From Chrysopilus asiliformis (Eukaryota > Arthropoda > Insecta > Diptera > Rhagionidae), in the NCBI GenBank assembly GCA_964034945.1, contig OZ035960.1:25345487-25409486 (forward strand): 64,000 nucleotides of DNA. The letters run 5' to 3'. Positions 35,701-45,754 of the stretch are shown here, one piece after another. The notes beneath the pieces were generated by a model. That model had not been told where the DNA came from, did no database searches, and saw nothing but the letters and a program-made list of their open reading frames with translations. Both the position numbers and the translations under genes were made by a program. Numbering within the stretch: position 1 is the first letter of the stretch; each line of letters opens with the position of its first letter.

Positions 35701-38700
35701 TTTGAGTTATCTTAAGCCCATCGTTTAGAGTTAAATGTCTTGGAAAACTTTTTGTATGACAGTTTAGTAATAATAGGTGATAATATTTGTAAGTTTTCAT
35801 TATCTTCAACTTTTATCCTTATTTCTCACGTGGTATAATTTCCTATTGTTGTATCTTATCTAATTACTTGAATCACAAAAACTTTTTCACGTAATGGGAC
35901 CCATATGTCGAACACGTTTACAGCTTTGATAAACTAGTTAGTAACTTCTTCTGTTTCTCCAGATATAAATATGCCTGTAAGGTTTTATATTCTTTATCTG
36001 TTGAACTTACTTCTGAATGGATCAACTCGAATTTCCTCTCTTACTCGGAGCGCCTCCTCAATGTCCTTTTTCTTAACACATTGTATACCTAAATTACTGA
36101 ATATTACGGTCATAGTTTCACTATTTATTTCTACTGTGCAGACTCCTTTCTTGCAGCCCTCTTTACCAACTAAATTATGTGGATGTGGTCTGAAAGAAAA
36201 ATCATTTGCATTGATTTGAATTTTGTGAGATTCTTGATGTAAAAGATATTAGTTTTTATTCAAAAAAAAAACGTTTCTGAAAAATGTTAAGGAATTCGAT
36301 TTTCACATAAGCGAAATTTGAAAAGTGGAAAGTGGGTGTAATTAAATGGAATTAACCGTATTTGAAATCGATTTAAACGCAGTCTAGACATGTGCAATTC
36401 AAAAATTGTATTATTGATGATAAAACTGTAGAAAGGTCGACGCAACAATTAAAAAGGATGTATTTTTAAACGGCATACTTGAAAATTAGTAATAAAATTT
36501 TCCAAAATTAATTTTTTCAATTTTTTACATGATTTAAGGCCAATAACAACAGAAAATGCGACTCATTTGAAAGCATAATTACAAGAAATTAGCGTTTCAA
36601 TTTAATGAAATAAGGAAATATTATTTTACGATCCATTTAATCTAAAGATATACTGGTGAATATTTTTGTAATACCAAGAACTGAACAAAAATGAAATAAT
36701 AATAAATACCAACAGGCAGGAAAATAAAACTAAAAGTTATAAGAAGAAAAACTGTTTTCGGGCCAAAAAACACATACAGAAGTTAAGTTCGTTTGTGTTG
36801 TCATGTTTTGTATATTTTTGAGTGATTTTCTTGCAAATATATAAAAGAATACAAACAGAAGCAACACAAACATGATTTTCAATTTGTTCGAAAACTTCAG
36901 ATCATTAGCCGGCCCAGAGAATAAACGACGATACCAATTGGTTTGGCTAATGCACGTTTTAGTACTGAAATGTACCATCGTCACAACAGATGGCACTAAT
37001 ATTGGGTATATTCATTATGCTAAATTTAAAACACTATATCATCACGACACCACCATTATTATGGTGATCATAAACATATTTAATGTCTTTTTGTATTGTC
37101 GACACGTATTCAAAAATCTCAAGCGTTGACCACGTTTTGGATTCGAGTTCTAGGTTAGAAAGTGGAAGGATTAAAAAAAATAACAAGTAAGCTCACCTAT
37201 AAGGTGGATCCTTTGTTACGCATGACACGACTACTACCGCTCGGCCCTTGTAGCCAACGACTTGGATGCTGGGAAAGGTTTTGTTCTCGGGTGTACTATT
37301 GATACCCGGAATCGATCCAGCTGATCGACCTTCACACTCATACCGGAACCTAAGCGCCTTACTAGCGGGCTGCTCTGTGATTTTAACATATGCGGTTCTC
37401 CTAATATTGCTACTATTGCTGCCTGACGATAATCCTTGTGGTGGCTGTCCGGAAACGGATGACGATGTTGATCCCTGTGAATTTTCATGGGACAGAGAAG
37501 GCCGCATTTGATGTCCACCTGATACTCCCGTTGTGGCTCCTGTACCCGATTGTGGTTGTTGCCCGCCCGTTGCATTCGTCGTAAACATGGCGAGTGCTGA
37601 CGTTGGATCTGTTGTTTGAATGACTTCAACTGTGGGAACAAGTAAAAAAATGGGAATCAATTTAATTTCAATTAGAACACGAAAACGGCAGAAATAACCT
37701 ATTTTTAATTGATTTTCTAATTTTAGCAACAGAATCAATTCATACAGACACCCACAAATACACCCTGCTCCAGAAAATTTTCTTTAAAAAGCAATTTTTT
37801 TTCGAAAAAAAAAAACGTTTTTCCTAACGTACTCCAATTCTCAGGTGCGCACCACTTTCAAAAAAGTTCTTTGAAATAAATCTTTTGTTTGAAAATTTTT
37901 TTCCTCTTCGAATTGAAATGTTGAAATTATTATGAGGAAATAAATGAAGAAATAAATATTTCCTGTTAAAAATCTGAGTATGACGTGAACGTTTAAGACC
38001 GATCGACTAGAATGAGATGAAGACTCATAAGATGAGAATCATACGCCGACCACCTTCGTATCTTGGACAGAGGAGGCTTTGATCTCTGCTTATTGTATAG
38101 GTTGAGAAAATGAAAAGTCCATTTTCCCCCAAGCGTTTTTTGCTGTCTTTTTATAAACTATGAGTGCAGTTTTCCTCAATTTTCCTTGACTGAAATGAGA
38201 GTTCTATAGTCACATTTATCCGCCAACTAACAGTCCATCCGAGAATTGCTATTTGGTGTGGGAAAAGCTCAGTATCATCATCCTACCTACAAATAATTTG
38301 CATAGTTCAGGCTTTTATAACATTTTCTTATCGGGCGTATTTGTTTTGTTTAATGGCGGTGAAAAATTTTGGCTTTCTTCAATAATAAATTTCTTCAATA
38401 ATCAATAATAAATTGTTTTTGTTACAATTCGAATTTTTATTCTTTTTGATTCCGATGGTACGAAGTTTAAAATATCCTAGAATTGATTTATTTGTAGATT
38501 TTTACCAATTAAAAAAATCCGTTTTTTTTGTTTATTTTTAAAAAAGTCAGCAGCAATATTTCTAATTTTCTAATTTCAATGTTTAACATTTAGGCTACCT
38601 GCATTTTTTCATTAAAATCATAGGTTTTTGTTTTGAATATTTATTACATATTTACGTTCGGAGCTACCCCGGAAATCTAAAGGGTAAAAGTAGTATAGAA

Positions 38701-41310
38701 AAGTGTAACAGGAGGAGCAGGTGGAGAACCATTCGAGATTTTGCGGAAGGTCTAAAATAAAAGAAGGCTCTAAAATGTTCAGTCGTCCGAAAGAATTTAA
38801 ATATAATATGGTTGCAATTTTCAGAGGCTATGTGACCATTTTTTGCGAGAAGTGGAGGAGCAAAATTAAGTTAACCCTTTCAGCGTAATTAACCCTTTCA
38901 GAGTGAGTTCAAGATTTTCTGAAAAAAATTATAATTTTCAGGGAGCTTACTAGCGTCAATCGACGGTTTTTAGACGGCCCATGGGAAGTTCACTTTCTTT
39001 CTTACAAGTTTCCTCGATTTATGTGAACTACTTTCTGTTTTTCGTTCTCCAACTTTAATGTTGGTAAACTCTGTCACTGTACTGTATGGGTATTACAGAT
39101 TCGCAGTTCTCAGGAGCACAACACTGTCGTGTGGTAACAGTAGCCCATAGAAGAATCGTAGATTTTAAAAATAAATTTTGCGTAACTGTATTTTTTCCCT
39201 ATTTTCACATGAAACCATATGAAAAGCAGGAAAACTTGGAAGCGTACACGCACATCACTATAGGCTGGTCACTATTTCTCTTGGTCGCCAGAATTAAGTT
39301 TGACTGTCCTGGGCGAGAAAAAATTTTCCTTAAGATATTCATTTATTGAAAATTTTTATACGGTCAGCTGCTTTAAAATATGTTCTCCGCAGATAAAACT
39401 GCTTGTTGAACTCTCTCCGATTTGCTCCCGTTTTAAAATTTCCATTACGACTTGTAGTTTCAGAGTTCATTGGCGGAAAATCGTTTGGGCAAAGTTTGTG
39501 CTATTTTTGAATTTCGATTGGAAATCGGTGTCTGGAAATTGGGTCTGGCTTTTTACATGAGAATACGGGAAGGTAAAAACGGTTTGTTTTACGTATGTTC
39601 GCTGAAAATTCGAATTTTTGTAGTGTGTTTTTAGTAACAAAAAACATGACACAAAAATGAATTGAACTTCACGTAAAAATCTTCAAAATTTATGAAAGGA
39701 TTTAGAAAATTCCAAGTCGATTAAATTTGAAGATTTTTTTCTTTAATGGTCTTGGATAAAAGACATGTGTCCATTTAAATTCATTTTTAACAAAGACCTT
39801 TTTCGCCTTTTTTCAATATCACGTGAAAATTTCACAAAATCTTTCGTTTGTTTGGATTTGAGGGGGGGAAGGGGATGCATTGATCCAATTTTGAATCTTA
39901 AACAAACCAGATTGAAGATAAATCGATATTTTCGGTTTATGAACATATTTTACGTTATATTTTTCGGGTCGAAAATATGTTCGTTTTGTGTCCTGTCGGT
40001 CGTGACTTTACCGACTAGTAGCTTTATTAACACGTTGGCTGCCAAAGCCTTTTCAGGATTTTGATCGTGCAGTGCCAACGTCTTTTCACGATTTTGGCCA
40101 CCTGAGGCCAACTTTGTTTTGTTATTTTTTGTTTCTTTGTGCCTAAAATCATTTTTGACTACTCGCGACTTTATTATTGGTCCTAATTTTGCAGTTATAA
40201 CGGTTTTTTTGTGTCGCACGTTTTCGTGCGACATGGCCTGGGAGAACATAAAACATCCTGTGGGGCCACGTCGCACGAAAATGTGCGACGCAGCCTCAGG
40301 GTAACATTTGGGTGTCGCACGAAAACGTGCGACATGGCAGCCAACGTGTTAAGCATGTGCGAATTTGATGGAATTACAAGTTCAAGCCCTCCGCATTTTC
40401 CAGCCAAAGAAAAAAAAAGCCAATAAAGTAGAATTATTTTTAAAAAGATTGAAAAAATTGGTCAGGAACCGGTTAGGTAATTAAATTTGTACAGAAAAGA
40501 GAAAAACTGTAAAAAGGTTTTGATCTAAAAATGTTTTTTTGCGTTGATCCGAGAATCTCAATAAGCTCCTACTTCACATTTCATTCTCCAGGTATAAAGG
40601 TTAAGCTAAGGTGGCCCGGGGTTTCCCTCTGGCTATTATCTAAATAGCATTCTAGCCACTTGATTCAATCAACGAACAACAATGGATGTATAGGGAGTGT
40701 GTTTTCTGGCTCGAGCCAGTAGAATTCCATTAAATCTCCCAGAGACTTTTTTCGCTAAAGACATTTTTCTGAAGTTGGCACGTCGATATCATTCTTTGTG
40801 AGATTTTTGTTTCGTTTTATTTTGTTGAGCTTTTATTTTATTTTTGTGTAATTTGATTGTGGGCATTATAAGACGAACTCACGCACGCACCAACAGGGGT
40901 TCCCCGAAAAAAGTGACGTGATCTTTGATCAACTTTGTCTTTAATGTTCTTCAGTACAAATGAAAAAGTGTTGATGGTCATTTACATGGAGTACTCGTAT
41001 CGTATCTGATAGTATTTATATTAATGATGCATATAAGAATCCTACCAAATGGAAAAAATACTCCTTATATTCTGACGTGGGCAGATAATATCAGTAATGA
41101 GATGAGTTCTGGTTTTTCGTTTCGAGATCGATTTTTTGTCAATGCCTGAGAAAACTCGTGTTAAATTTATTTACCCTGACGGATGCTTTTTTGTACATCG
41201 TCGAATTTGATTTAAAAATAACCGGGGAATATACTTACTGACATCACTTATGTTTATTTGTGAGCTGTCATCGTTGGGTAGACAACCAGTAGCCGGCAAA
41301 TTTAGGTCTC
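25986..41310 (-). CDS. dorsal: Dorsal isoform A, Rel/NF-kappaB transcription factor (start exon missing)
   Basis: Sequence-specific activator/repressor of Toll signalling (dorsoventral patterning and immunity), held in the cytoplasm by Cactus-type inhibitors. Coding segments in gene order: 41239-41310, 37197-37629, 36011-36189, 35297-35529, 35001-35162, 34827-34905, 32338-32478, 25986-26764, all with GT-AG borders and matching phase. Visible length is 691 residues (Drosophila Dorsal-A is 678). Numbering from the first full codon: INISDVIEVIQ at about 19-28, a Gly/Ser/Gln-rich linker, and the Rel homology domain from about 104 ([21 protein letters not shown]; dimerisation half ends DYYPLDS, 385). 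The basic nuclear-localisation stretch [11 protein letters not shown] follows, then a Gln-, Pro- and Asn-rich activation tail with TPSPY and PSPQPLSP like Drosophila. KRPSDG replaces the RRPSDG kinase site. The upstream exon with the ATG is not identified. Confidence 0.95.
27050..27181 (+). repeat. Dispersed repeat family D, copy cut by the gap
   Basis: CCTATCGTCAAATACTCTAT at the left edge, then ATCCATTGTTTCGTTTGTATG and TTTGCCCATTCAAGAGCTTAG match the copy at 47871-48508 in the same orientation. It runs directly into the N run. Confidence 0.7.
27182..27381. other. Assembly gap (200 N)
   Basis: Exactly 200 N, likely a fixed-size placeholder, so the true length is unknown. It interrupts a dispersed repeat, the probable reason assembly failed here. 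Confidence 0.98.
29258..29325 (-). repeat. Dispersed repeat fragment J, copy 2
   Basis: Inverted relative of 6242-6305 (TTTATCTCGCTTTTAATTCG, then GATACACAGCGCCCAAAAAA). With the sequence just to its left (GGGGCGCGATAAAAGCGAGA) it also forms a local inverted repeat at about 29190-29325. Confidence 0.6.
32338..32478 (-). CDS. dorsal: dorsal-A specific exon carrying the nuclear-localisation stretch
   Basis: 141 nt, acceptor TTATTATAG, donor GTAAGT. Encodes [19 protein letters not shown] (with the first base supplied by the exon at 34827), then [20 protein letters not shown] and an end in HTQDG. It matches the DPAHLRRKRQKTGG position of Drosophila Dorsal-A. Confidence 0.92.
32771..32776 (-). 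terminator. Likely dorsal-B polyadenylation signal
   Basis: AATAAA on the minus strand about 265 bases after the dorsal-B stop and before the dorsal-A exon at 32478, where a B transcript would be expected to end. Confidence 0.5.
33040..34905 (-). CDS. dorsal: dorsal exon with end of Rel domain and the full Dorsal-B tail
   Basis: Acceptor TTTCCAG at 34906; 621 codons then a stop. The first 26 codons ([11 protein letters not shown] to DYYPLDS) finish the Rel homology domain and are used by both isoforms. The rest is B-specific unless the internal donor at 34825-34826 is used. Confidence 0.94.
   Translation of the reverse strand: MYIQLKRPSDGATSEALPFDYYPLDSGRRSFWALHKGLKEKPNLDLFQRILSDDSALTSSDIATENGLDNKPINTVLNNEVIVLDTPETDDLKPIVEVSKIECENEIDNIVKERVKEMEIVEDIQQQQHQQDEQAVVSPPANGMMNDKTTEWIKSSEFERLDRGGPVLAAMGSSIDHVTSDEDKTLNDLLEQVAELDEIYSDHQLRRDTFNNTIANELNGMENCLPKTNTALEQMDFDDIFDDTATYTSLQKAFKNPIHMIDIMPPTPPPSQLSPEYDTNSYDPVEVIVNPPAPVIDVNSLKRESPTPDEEKLPPLPPKRIKKQENNENRPIVGINENTMERHNSTRSLTPRPQSQIIIMKTPDQSPPTKRLPPTPSHNGNSNTLPKQKKPGFFSKLFSRRKSKTDLTTGDTTSLQSKKTTPAQSREPSVTNFSIHDQNRSSIRSLKSLQPTSVSTSPAGVGGGKGKTSKPVGRSVSSVSGKRPHLTPDIIHIPLKGDSYNSLPMNEAYSNASTVTLNNNLDRKTVSALQLADLPLQDGNMELIAIADAQSLKNLCEGQYGVELDPNVDLTEAEHYALYTSVPPQATVSEFDDTSCYYAPVDAGEILTPAQMAERLNNLNK
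33040..41310 (-). CDS. dorsal: Dorsal isoform B (read-through of the internal donor; start exon missing)
   Basis: Shares the first five coding segments with isoform A, then reads the whole exon 33040-34905 instead of splicing at 34826. Visible length is 980 residues (Drosophila Dorsal-B is 999). The B-specific tail has blocks recognisable from Drosophila Dorsal-[46 protein letters not shown], [71 protein letters not shown] and a C-terminal [20 protein letters not shown]. The proline blocks resemble SH3-type ligands. The KRKRQK nuclear-localisation stretch of isoform A is absent, as reported for Drosophila Dorsal-B. Choice between the forms is an alternative 5' splice site versus a retained terminal exon. 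Confidence 0.93.
34820..34832 (-). promoter_or_regulatory. dorsal: Internal alternative 5' splice site separating Dorsal-A from Dorsal-B
   Basis: CTCAG|GTAGGC on the minus strand. The exon kept for isoform A is 34827-34905 (79 nt). Using the site leaves one base (G), which joins AC of the 32478 exon to make Asp (DPAEL), keeping frame. A weaker donor than GTAAGT, which fits regulated use. Confidence 0.85.
35001..35162 (-). CDS. dorsal: dorsal Rel domain exon, 162 nt
   Basis: Exactly 54 codons, phase 0 at both ends, encoding [13 protein letters not shown], then [16 protein letters not shown] and the [14 protein letters not shown] end. This is the dimerisation part of the Rel homology domain. 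Acceptor TTTTTACAG, donor GTAAGT. Confidence 0.94.
35297..35529 (-). CDS. dorsal: dorsal Rel domain exon, 233 nt
   Basis: Encodes [20 protein letters not shown], the [19 protein letters not shown] linker region between the two Rel subdomains, and the end LLCEK. Phase 1 in, phase 0 out. Acceptor TTTCTTTCAG, donor GTAAGA. Confidence 0.93.
36011..36189 (-). CDS. dorsal: dorsal Rel domain exon, 179 nt
   Basis: Encodes [40 protein letters not shown] and EIRVDPFR. Core of the N-terminal DNA-binding subdomain. Phase 2 in (Arg split AG|A), phase 1 out. Acceptor TTTCTTTCAG, donor GTAAGT. Confidence 0.94.
37197..37629 (-). CDS. dorsal: dorsal exon with start of the Rel homology domain, 433 nt
   Basis: Encodes EVIQTTDP, a Gly/Ser/Gln-rich linker of about 65 residues, then [40 protein letters not shown] and [14 protein letters not shown]. 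It contains the DNA-recognition loop RFRYECEG. Acceptor TTCCCACAG, donor GTGAGC. Confidence 0.95.
40031..40348. mobile_element. piggyBac-type MITE, 318 bp, TTAA target, triple hairpin
   Basis: Ends CACGTTGGCTGCCA and its exact inverse, flanked by TTAA on both sides (40027-40030 and 40349-40352), the piggyBac target duplication. The interior holds three copies of the hairpin GTCGCACGTTTTCGTGCGAC or close variants (about 40213, 40270, 40314). No transposase is encoded. Confidence 0.88.
40896..40905 (+). promoter_or_regulatory. Candidate NF-kappaB/Dorsal binding site in dorsal intron
   Basis: GGGGTTCCCC fits the GGGRNWYYCC consensus. It sits in a locally less AT-rich patch of the intron. A single site, so it may be chance. 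Confidence 0.3.
41239..41310 (-). CDS. dorsal: dorsal N-terminal exon, 72 nt
   Basis: Acceptor TTATTTTAG, donor GTAAGT. In the frame set by the next exon it is fully open and encodes [20 protein letters not shown] then SDV, joining to IEVIQTTDP. An INISDVIEVI-like stretch is, from memory, found near the N-terminus of Dorsal/Rel proteins in several other insects, which supports the exon. It begins two bases into a codon (x-GA), so at least one more coding exon lies upstream. Confidence 0.82.
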
Positions 41311-41511
41311 CTAAAATAAAAAAAAAAGAAATTCAATTTTAGTTGGTTATTTATAAGTTTTAAATAAATTTTGAATACAACTGTTTTGACGTATTTTGTG
41401 CAATAAGACTAGATATTTAGATATTGAAATTTCAGATAAAATAATTTCAATTGCAACAGAAGTTTGATATGTGGGAAAGTTATACCTAAAATCTTGGTTG
41501 AGTTTTATTAG

Positions 41512-41705
41512 GGGTTGTCTATAAAATACATGACACTTTAAAGGGGGGTACTATCACAGCAGTACTAAATTTCAAACAAATAAGCGCGAAACACATGACG
41601 ACAGTGGAGTAAGGAGGCTAAAATTCCGAAGAAGCTAAAATTCGGAAGAGGTTAAAATTCCGAAGAGGCTACAATTAGTGTAACGGTTTTTATGCACTGT
41701 CTCTT
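41512..41705. repeat. Dispersed repeat family E, copy 2
   Basis: TAGGGGTTGTCTATAAAATA at the left as in copy 1. Inside, GAGGCTAAAATTCCGAAGA is repeated three to four times with small changes (41618-41685). Confidence 0.55.
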
Positions 41706-41719
41706 ATTAATATATTTTT

Positions 41720-42650
41720 TTGGCTTTAAAAAAATATAAATATATTTTGTAGATTTCACAAAAAGCCACTGTTAATATCGCTCCTTTTATAAATCAGTAG
41801 CGATTGTGTTAAAAAAATATTTTAATTTTATTAGGAGTGATTCATGTGCCTCAACAAAATTGGCTCATTTTAAAGAATCTTAATGCATATTTTTTCTCTT
41901 CTTATAATTTTTTATTGCTTAGCAATTAAAAATCATTTCCAAAAAAAAAATCCAACATTCCGTTGGAAAACATAAAACAAATGTTGAACAGAACCATGAA
42001 ATTGATTAGAATTTTATATGATTTTCTCATCAAATAAAAGTCAGGCCGCGATTTCCATTTGAATAAAATCAATTATCGCTTTAGGCATTTTAACTGTTAA
42101 ACTGAACTCGGTGTGCAAATATTTTGACAAATTCCATGTACCAAAACTTTCAATAAACAAACAATGAGAGAAAAATTTATTCGATTAAAGATTTGTTTAC
42201 TGCAAGCTGCCATCAAATACAAAAATCTTTAAAAATTTATGTTGAAGTTGCAAAACCGTCGAATCAGTAGATTTTTACGTATGGGAAATGGATCGGTATT
42301 TCCATCGTTTGTATAAACTTCCAATATCACATCATTTAGAAATAGTCTATAGAATCAAGATTTTATGGTTATTTTTTTTATACATAAAATTGGAGCCGTG
42401 CAATATTTTAACATTCTCATAAAGATCTTTTAGTGTGGCAAAGATAAAGGGGAGAATTATTCACTTGCAAGTAATCGGTATCAAACAAGTACTCTTTCGG
42501 GATGAGGCACGGGAAACTGAGCAGGAATGGGAAGCAGCACGGGAATTGAAAAGATAGATGACCAAATACAGACTCGAAATGTGGACAGATAAATGGATGT
42601 ATGTACAAATATTTGGAGGCCTCTTCATTCGGTTCGAACGAAAGTTTTTA
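41720..42650. other. Non-coding stretch upstream of dorsal, nothing recognised
   Basis: AT-rich, no coding exon recognised on either strand in the phase needed to join the 41310 exon. Confidence 0.45.
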
Positions 42651-42659
42651 TGTTATCTA

Positions 42660-43707
42660 CACTGTAGAAAATGGATTTGAATTTAAACCGAAAAATGGGG
42701 TAAAAACGGGGTAAATTTACAAAAAAGTCGTAAAATTTCGAAAAAAAGTCAGAATTTAGCTCGCACAATATTAAAGTTGTAAATTTACCCAAAAAAACAT
42801 TAATCTTACACTAGAAATAGGGTAATTTTAAACAATGCGTAAAATTTCAACCAATATTCATATTTTTACTCTCATTTTGGTGTAAAAACACGCTCACAGG
42901 GTATTTTTGCATTATTGTACGGACAATTTCATTATTTCACAACGCAATTGACGGCATTAGCGTGTTTGATGAGTCATTTGATCGCCATTCCAGAAATGGT
43001 TCAATGGTTACACACTAAATAGTTTATTCGCTCTGGCTTGATGGAGCTATGTTGCCTTAACCTTATAATTCGCGCAAGGTTTGTGACATCGGAGTATAAA
43101 TACTCGAATCGAGTTTTACTCCACCAAAATCCTGCAAGCCTGCGTGGAAACTGGTAAAGCAGGCTCTGATGACGGTGAGCCAGCTTCCATACCAGAAACA
43201 GGCTCCTGATGGGGTTTCAGGGCAGACATGCCCGATCTATTGGGGGGAAATCAGGATGTGAAAACATCCGCAAAAATAATATAACAATTTTGTTGTATTA
43301 TTTTGGTTTTTGCAGACCGTATAAGCTGAGAAATTCTAATACCATTTTCGGTGTAATTTTAAACAAAAAATGTCGTAAAATTACACCTTAAGACGCGGTT
43401 TTGCTACCAAATAGGAGGAAAATTACAACAAAAATGTGGTAATTTTAAACACCCATGGTAGTTATTACTCTATTTTCGGTTTAATTTTAAACAAAAAATG
43501 TCGTAAAATTACACCAGTATTGTACCTACTTTTACTTCTTATTTAGTTTAAAGTTCCCCCGTAAAAGTGGCTTTTGTACGCCACAAAATGAGTAAAAATG
43601 CATAGCTTTTAAGCCATTACGACTCGGTTTAATTTTACTACTATTATAGTAGGAAAATGGTTTCCTACTATTATAGTGGTAAAATTACAAAAAAATTTTC
43701 TAGAGTG
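42660..43707. mobile_element. Non-autonomous TA-inserted element, 1048 bp
   Basis: Ends CACTGTAGAAAAT and inverse ATTTTCTAGAGTG, flanked by TA on both sides (42658-42659, 43708-43709). The interior is full of GTAATTTTA/TAAAATTAC words, with a direct repeat (TAATTTTAAACAAAAAATGT, then CGTAAAATTACACC) near 43351 and 43479. A middle block of balanced composition (about 43010-43275) recurs inverted at 50800-51060. TA plus CACTnTAGAAAA ends suggest a Tc1/mariner-class relative, but no transposase is present. Confidence 0.65.
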
Positions 43708-43719
43708 TATCTTGAATAT

Positions 43720-44900
43720 TTTGTGTGGCCATTAAACAACAAGTTAAACATTACACGTGTATTATATTATTTTACGAATACAATGCATAACGTATAACTG
43801 ACATTGCGTAGGTACTAAAAGAGGCTGTTACATATATGTCGGCTAATCGATGATACCCTTGGGATGTCATTTGAACTTAACGGGATATCAGAGTTAGAAG
43901 AAAAATTCGCCCTTTACACTTTGCTTATCCTGACTACATTTAGTGAGTGAATTCCATTTCTATTATGGGATTATGTAGGCCGAGTCGAGTGTAATGTCTA
44001 TATCAAAACAAAATTTATAACAACATTTTGCTTGATCGATTTCAGTGGAATAACGGCTCCATAACTTTATACCCTTATGTCTCCCATCCTAACACTCCCT
44101 GAAATATAAGGATTCTGGATAAAAGGACTTGCCCTGAATACGGAATTTGATTCCTGGTTGAAAGATACTTGAAATGAATGAAATATATACATATTGGCAG
44201 AGCATCTATCTATTTGTGTCTATCTCGAACTTTATCTACCTGAAGAAATGGAACAAATTTTGGCAATTTGTTTCTGCTGAATGCTATTCAATATGCTTTC
44301 ACGTTCCTTAAAGTAATGGTGGAAAAGAAAAGGGATATTTTTTGTATATGAAAGGAACTGAATGCGTTTTGAATTTCACAGGCCGGTTCGATGTCCTAAA
44401 CATTCATTTCTACCCTTCGCAGCAGGAAATATTTGAAAAATCGTTAGCTAAAGATAATTAAAATTGTTCAGCTTTCACGTACTACTTGAAAAGGTCAGAA
44501 AATTTTGCTAGGATATTTTAACATGGATATATTTCGATGGAAATCTTCAAGTTTATTTCAGTCACTTCTTTTACAGCACATGTATTGGATGTAAACATAA
44601 TTGCAGGAAAATGCCGAAAGCTTAAATAAGTGGAAGAATTTTTCGCATTTTTTTTAATGTTCGGCATGAAAAGATATTTTCACTCCAACGTTGTTAATTT
44701 TAAGTATATTGGGATTTCTATATGTGGGTTGTAGTAACGATAAACTGAGATTGTGTATTTTTAGAATGAATTATTTTCATAAAAGTCAGATTTTTTTAAA
44801 ATTTCAGACAAATTTTCATATAAGTCAATATATTAGAAGGTCAATTTGGTACATAAAAAATAATTTTTATTTTCTTCTGCGTAGCTAAGAAGGAAAGCAT
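43720..44900. other. Non-coding stretch, nothing recognised
   Basis: No gene, RNA or bounded element is supported. Confidence 0.45.
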
Positions 44901-44914
44901 TGTATTTATGACTA

Positions 44915-45219
44915 AAGCGACTTAATAACCAGAATGTAGTCAATCTGAAATCAGCTTTTGGCGCTATTTATCAAAATATTTTCTTGTAATCACAAATTTA
45001 CAAAATAACAACTGTGACCTTTTAATATGAAAATCCTTCTTACTGTTTGAGGGTTAACAAAAATTTAAATCACGTAAATTCCTTAAAAAATTGAAAAGAA
45101 AATTAAAAGTTCCTCACGATATACACAAATTTGAACAGTTCATTTTCGAAGAAGGACGTTTCGAACAGTCCATGAAGAAAAGTGACAATTGGCCACACTC
45201 TGGTTACTAAGTCGCTCTA
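44915..45219. mobile_element. Inverted-repeat MITE family M, copy 2
   Basis: AAGCGACTTAATAACCAGAA at the left and TGGTTACTAAGTCGCTCTAT at the right. Internal sequence (CAATCTGAAATCAG, then TTTTGGCGCTATTT and ATCACGTAAATTCCTTAAAA) matches copy 1 at 2291-2556, with an extra insertion of about 35 bp. Confidence 0.65.
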
Positions 45220-45754
45220 TACCCTACAGTTTTTCCGGTGAAAATTTGAAGACCTTTTTTGTGGTTTCAGCAAAACTTTTCTGTAATATTAATTTTGCCA
45301 CCCCTAATATAAGCATGCTGTCTTTTTTGAGAAATCACAAAAGAGGCCCGCAAATTTTTGCCAGGAAAACTATATTAGAACATTTCGAGATTAATCCGGG
45401 TCGCCACAAACCCCGGCCACGTTACTGCTGGTGATGCATTTACTTTTTTACGGTAATGGTAGGTGTTGTTTTGGGCCTTTTAGATAACAAACGGTATGAG
45501 GAATATATATTCTGTCTTTGGTCACAAAAGCTAAAACATACGATGATTAAAAATCATACGATGGGTTAAGTTTAAATTTAAACTAAATGGTTTCATAGAT
45601 TGCTTATTTTATTCTTATCACACCATTTAAGTATTTAAAGTTTTAGCAACATTGATAGACTTGACATTATCCATCCTTTGATGTATTACTCAGATTTTTC
45701 CATTAGATATTTTTAGACTTTTTCTAGTGATAAATATGTTCATTATGAAAAACT

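Larger units (their letters stand above)
37630..41238 (-). other. dorsal: dorsal intron (3.6 kb)
   Basis: Between the 72-nt exon and the Rel-start exon. It contains a piggyBac-type MITE (40031-40348), a piggyBac-like end TTAACCCTTTCAG repeated twice at about 38872-38912, and an NF-kappaB-type 10-mer at 40896. No nested gene is recognised. Confidence 0.8.

Noticed and set aside
43010..43275. SINE
   Set aside because: The block is repeated, but I could not find convincing A and B boxes with correct spacing, a tail or target duplications.
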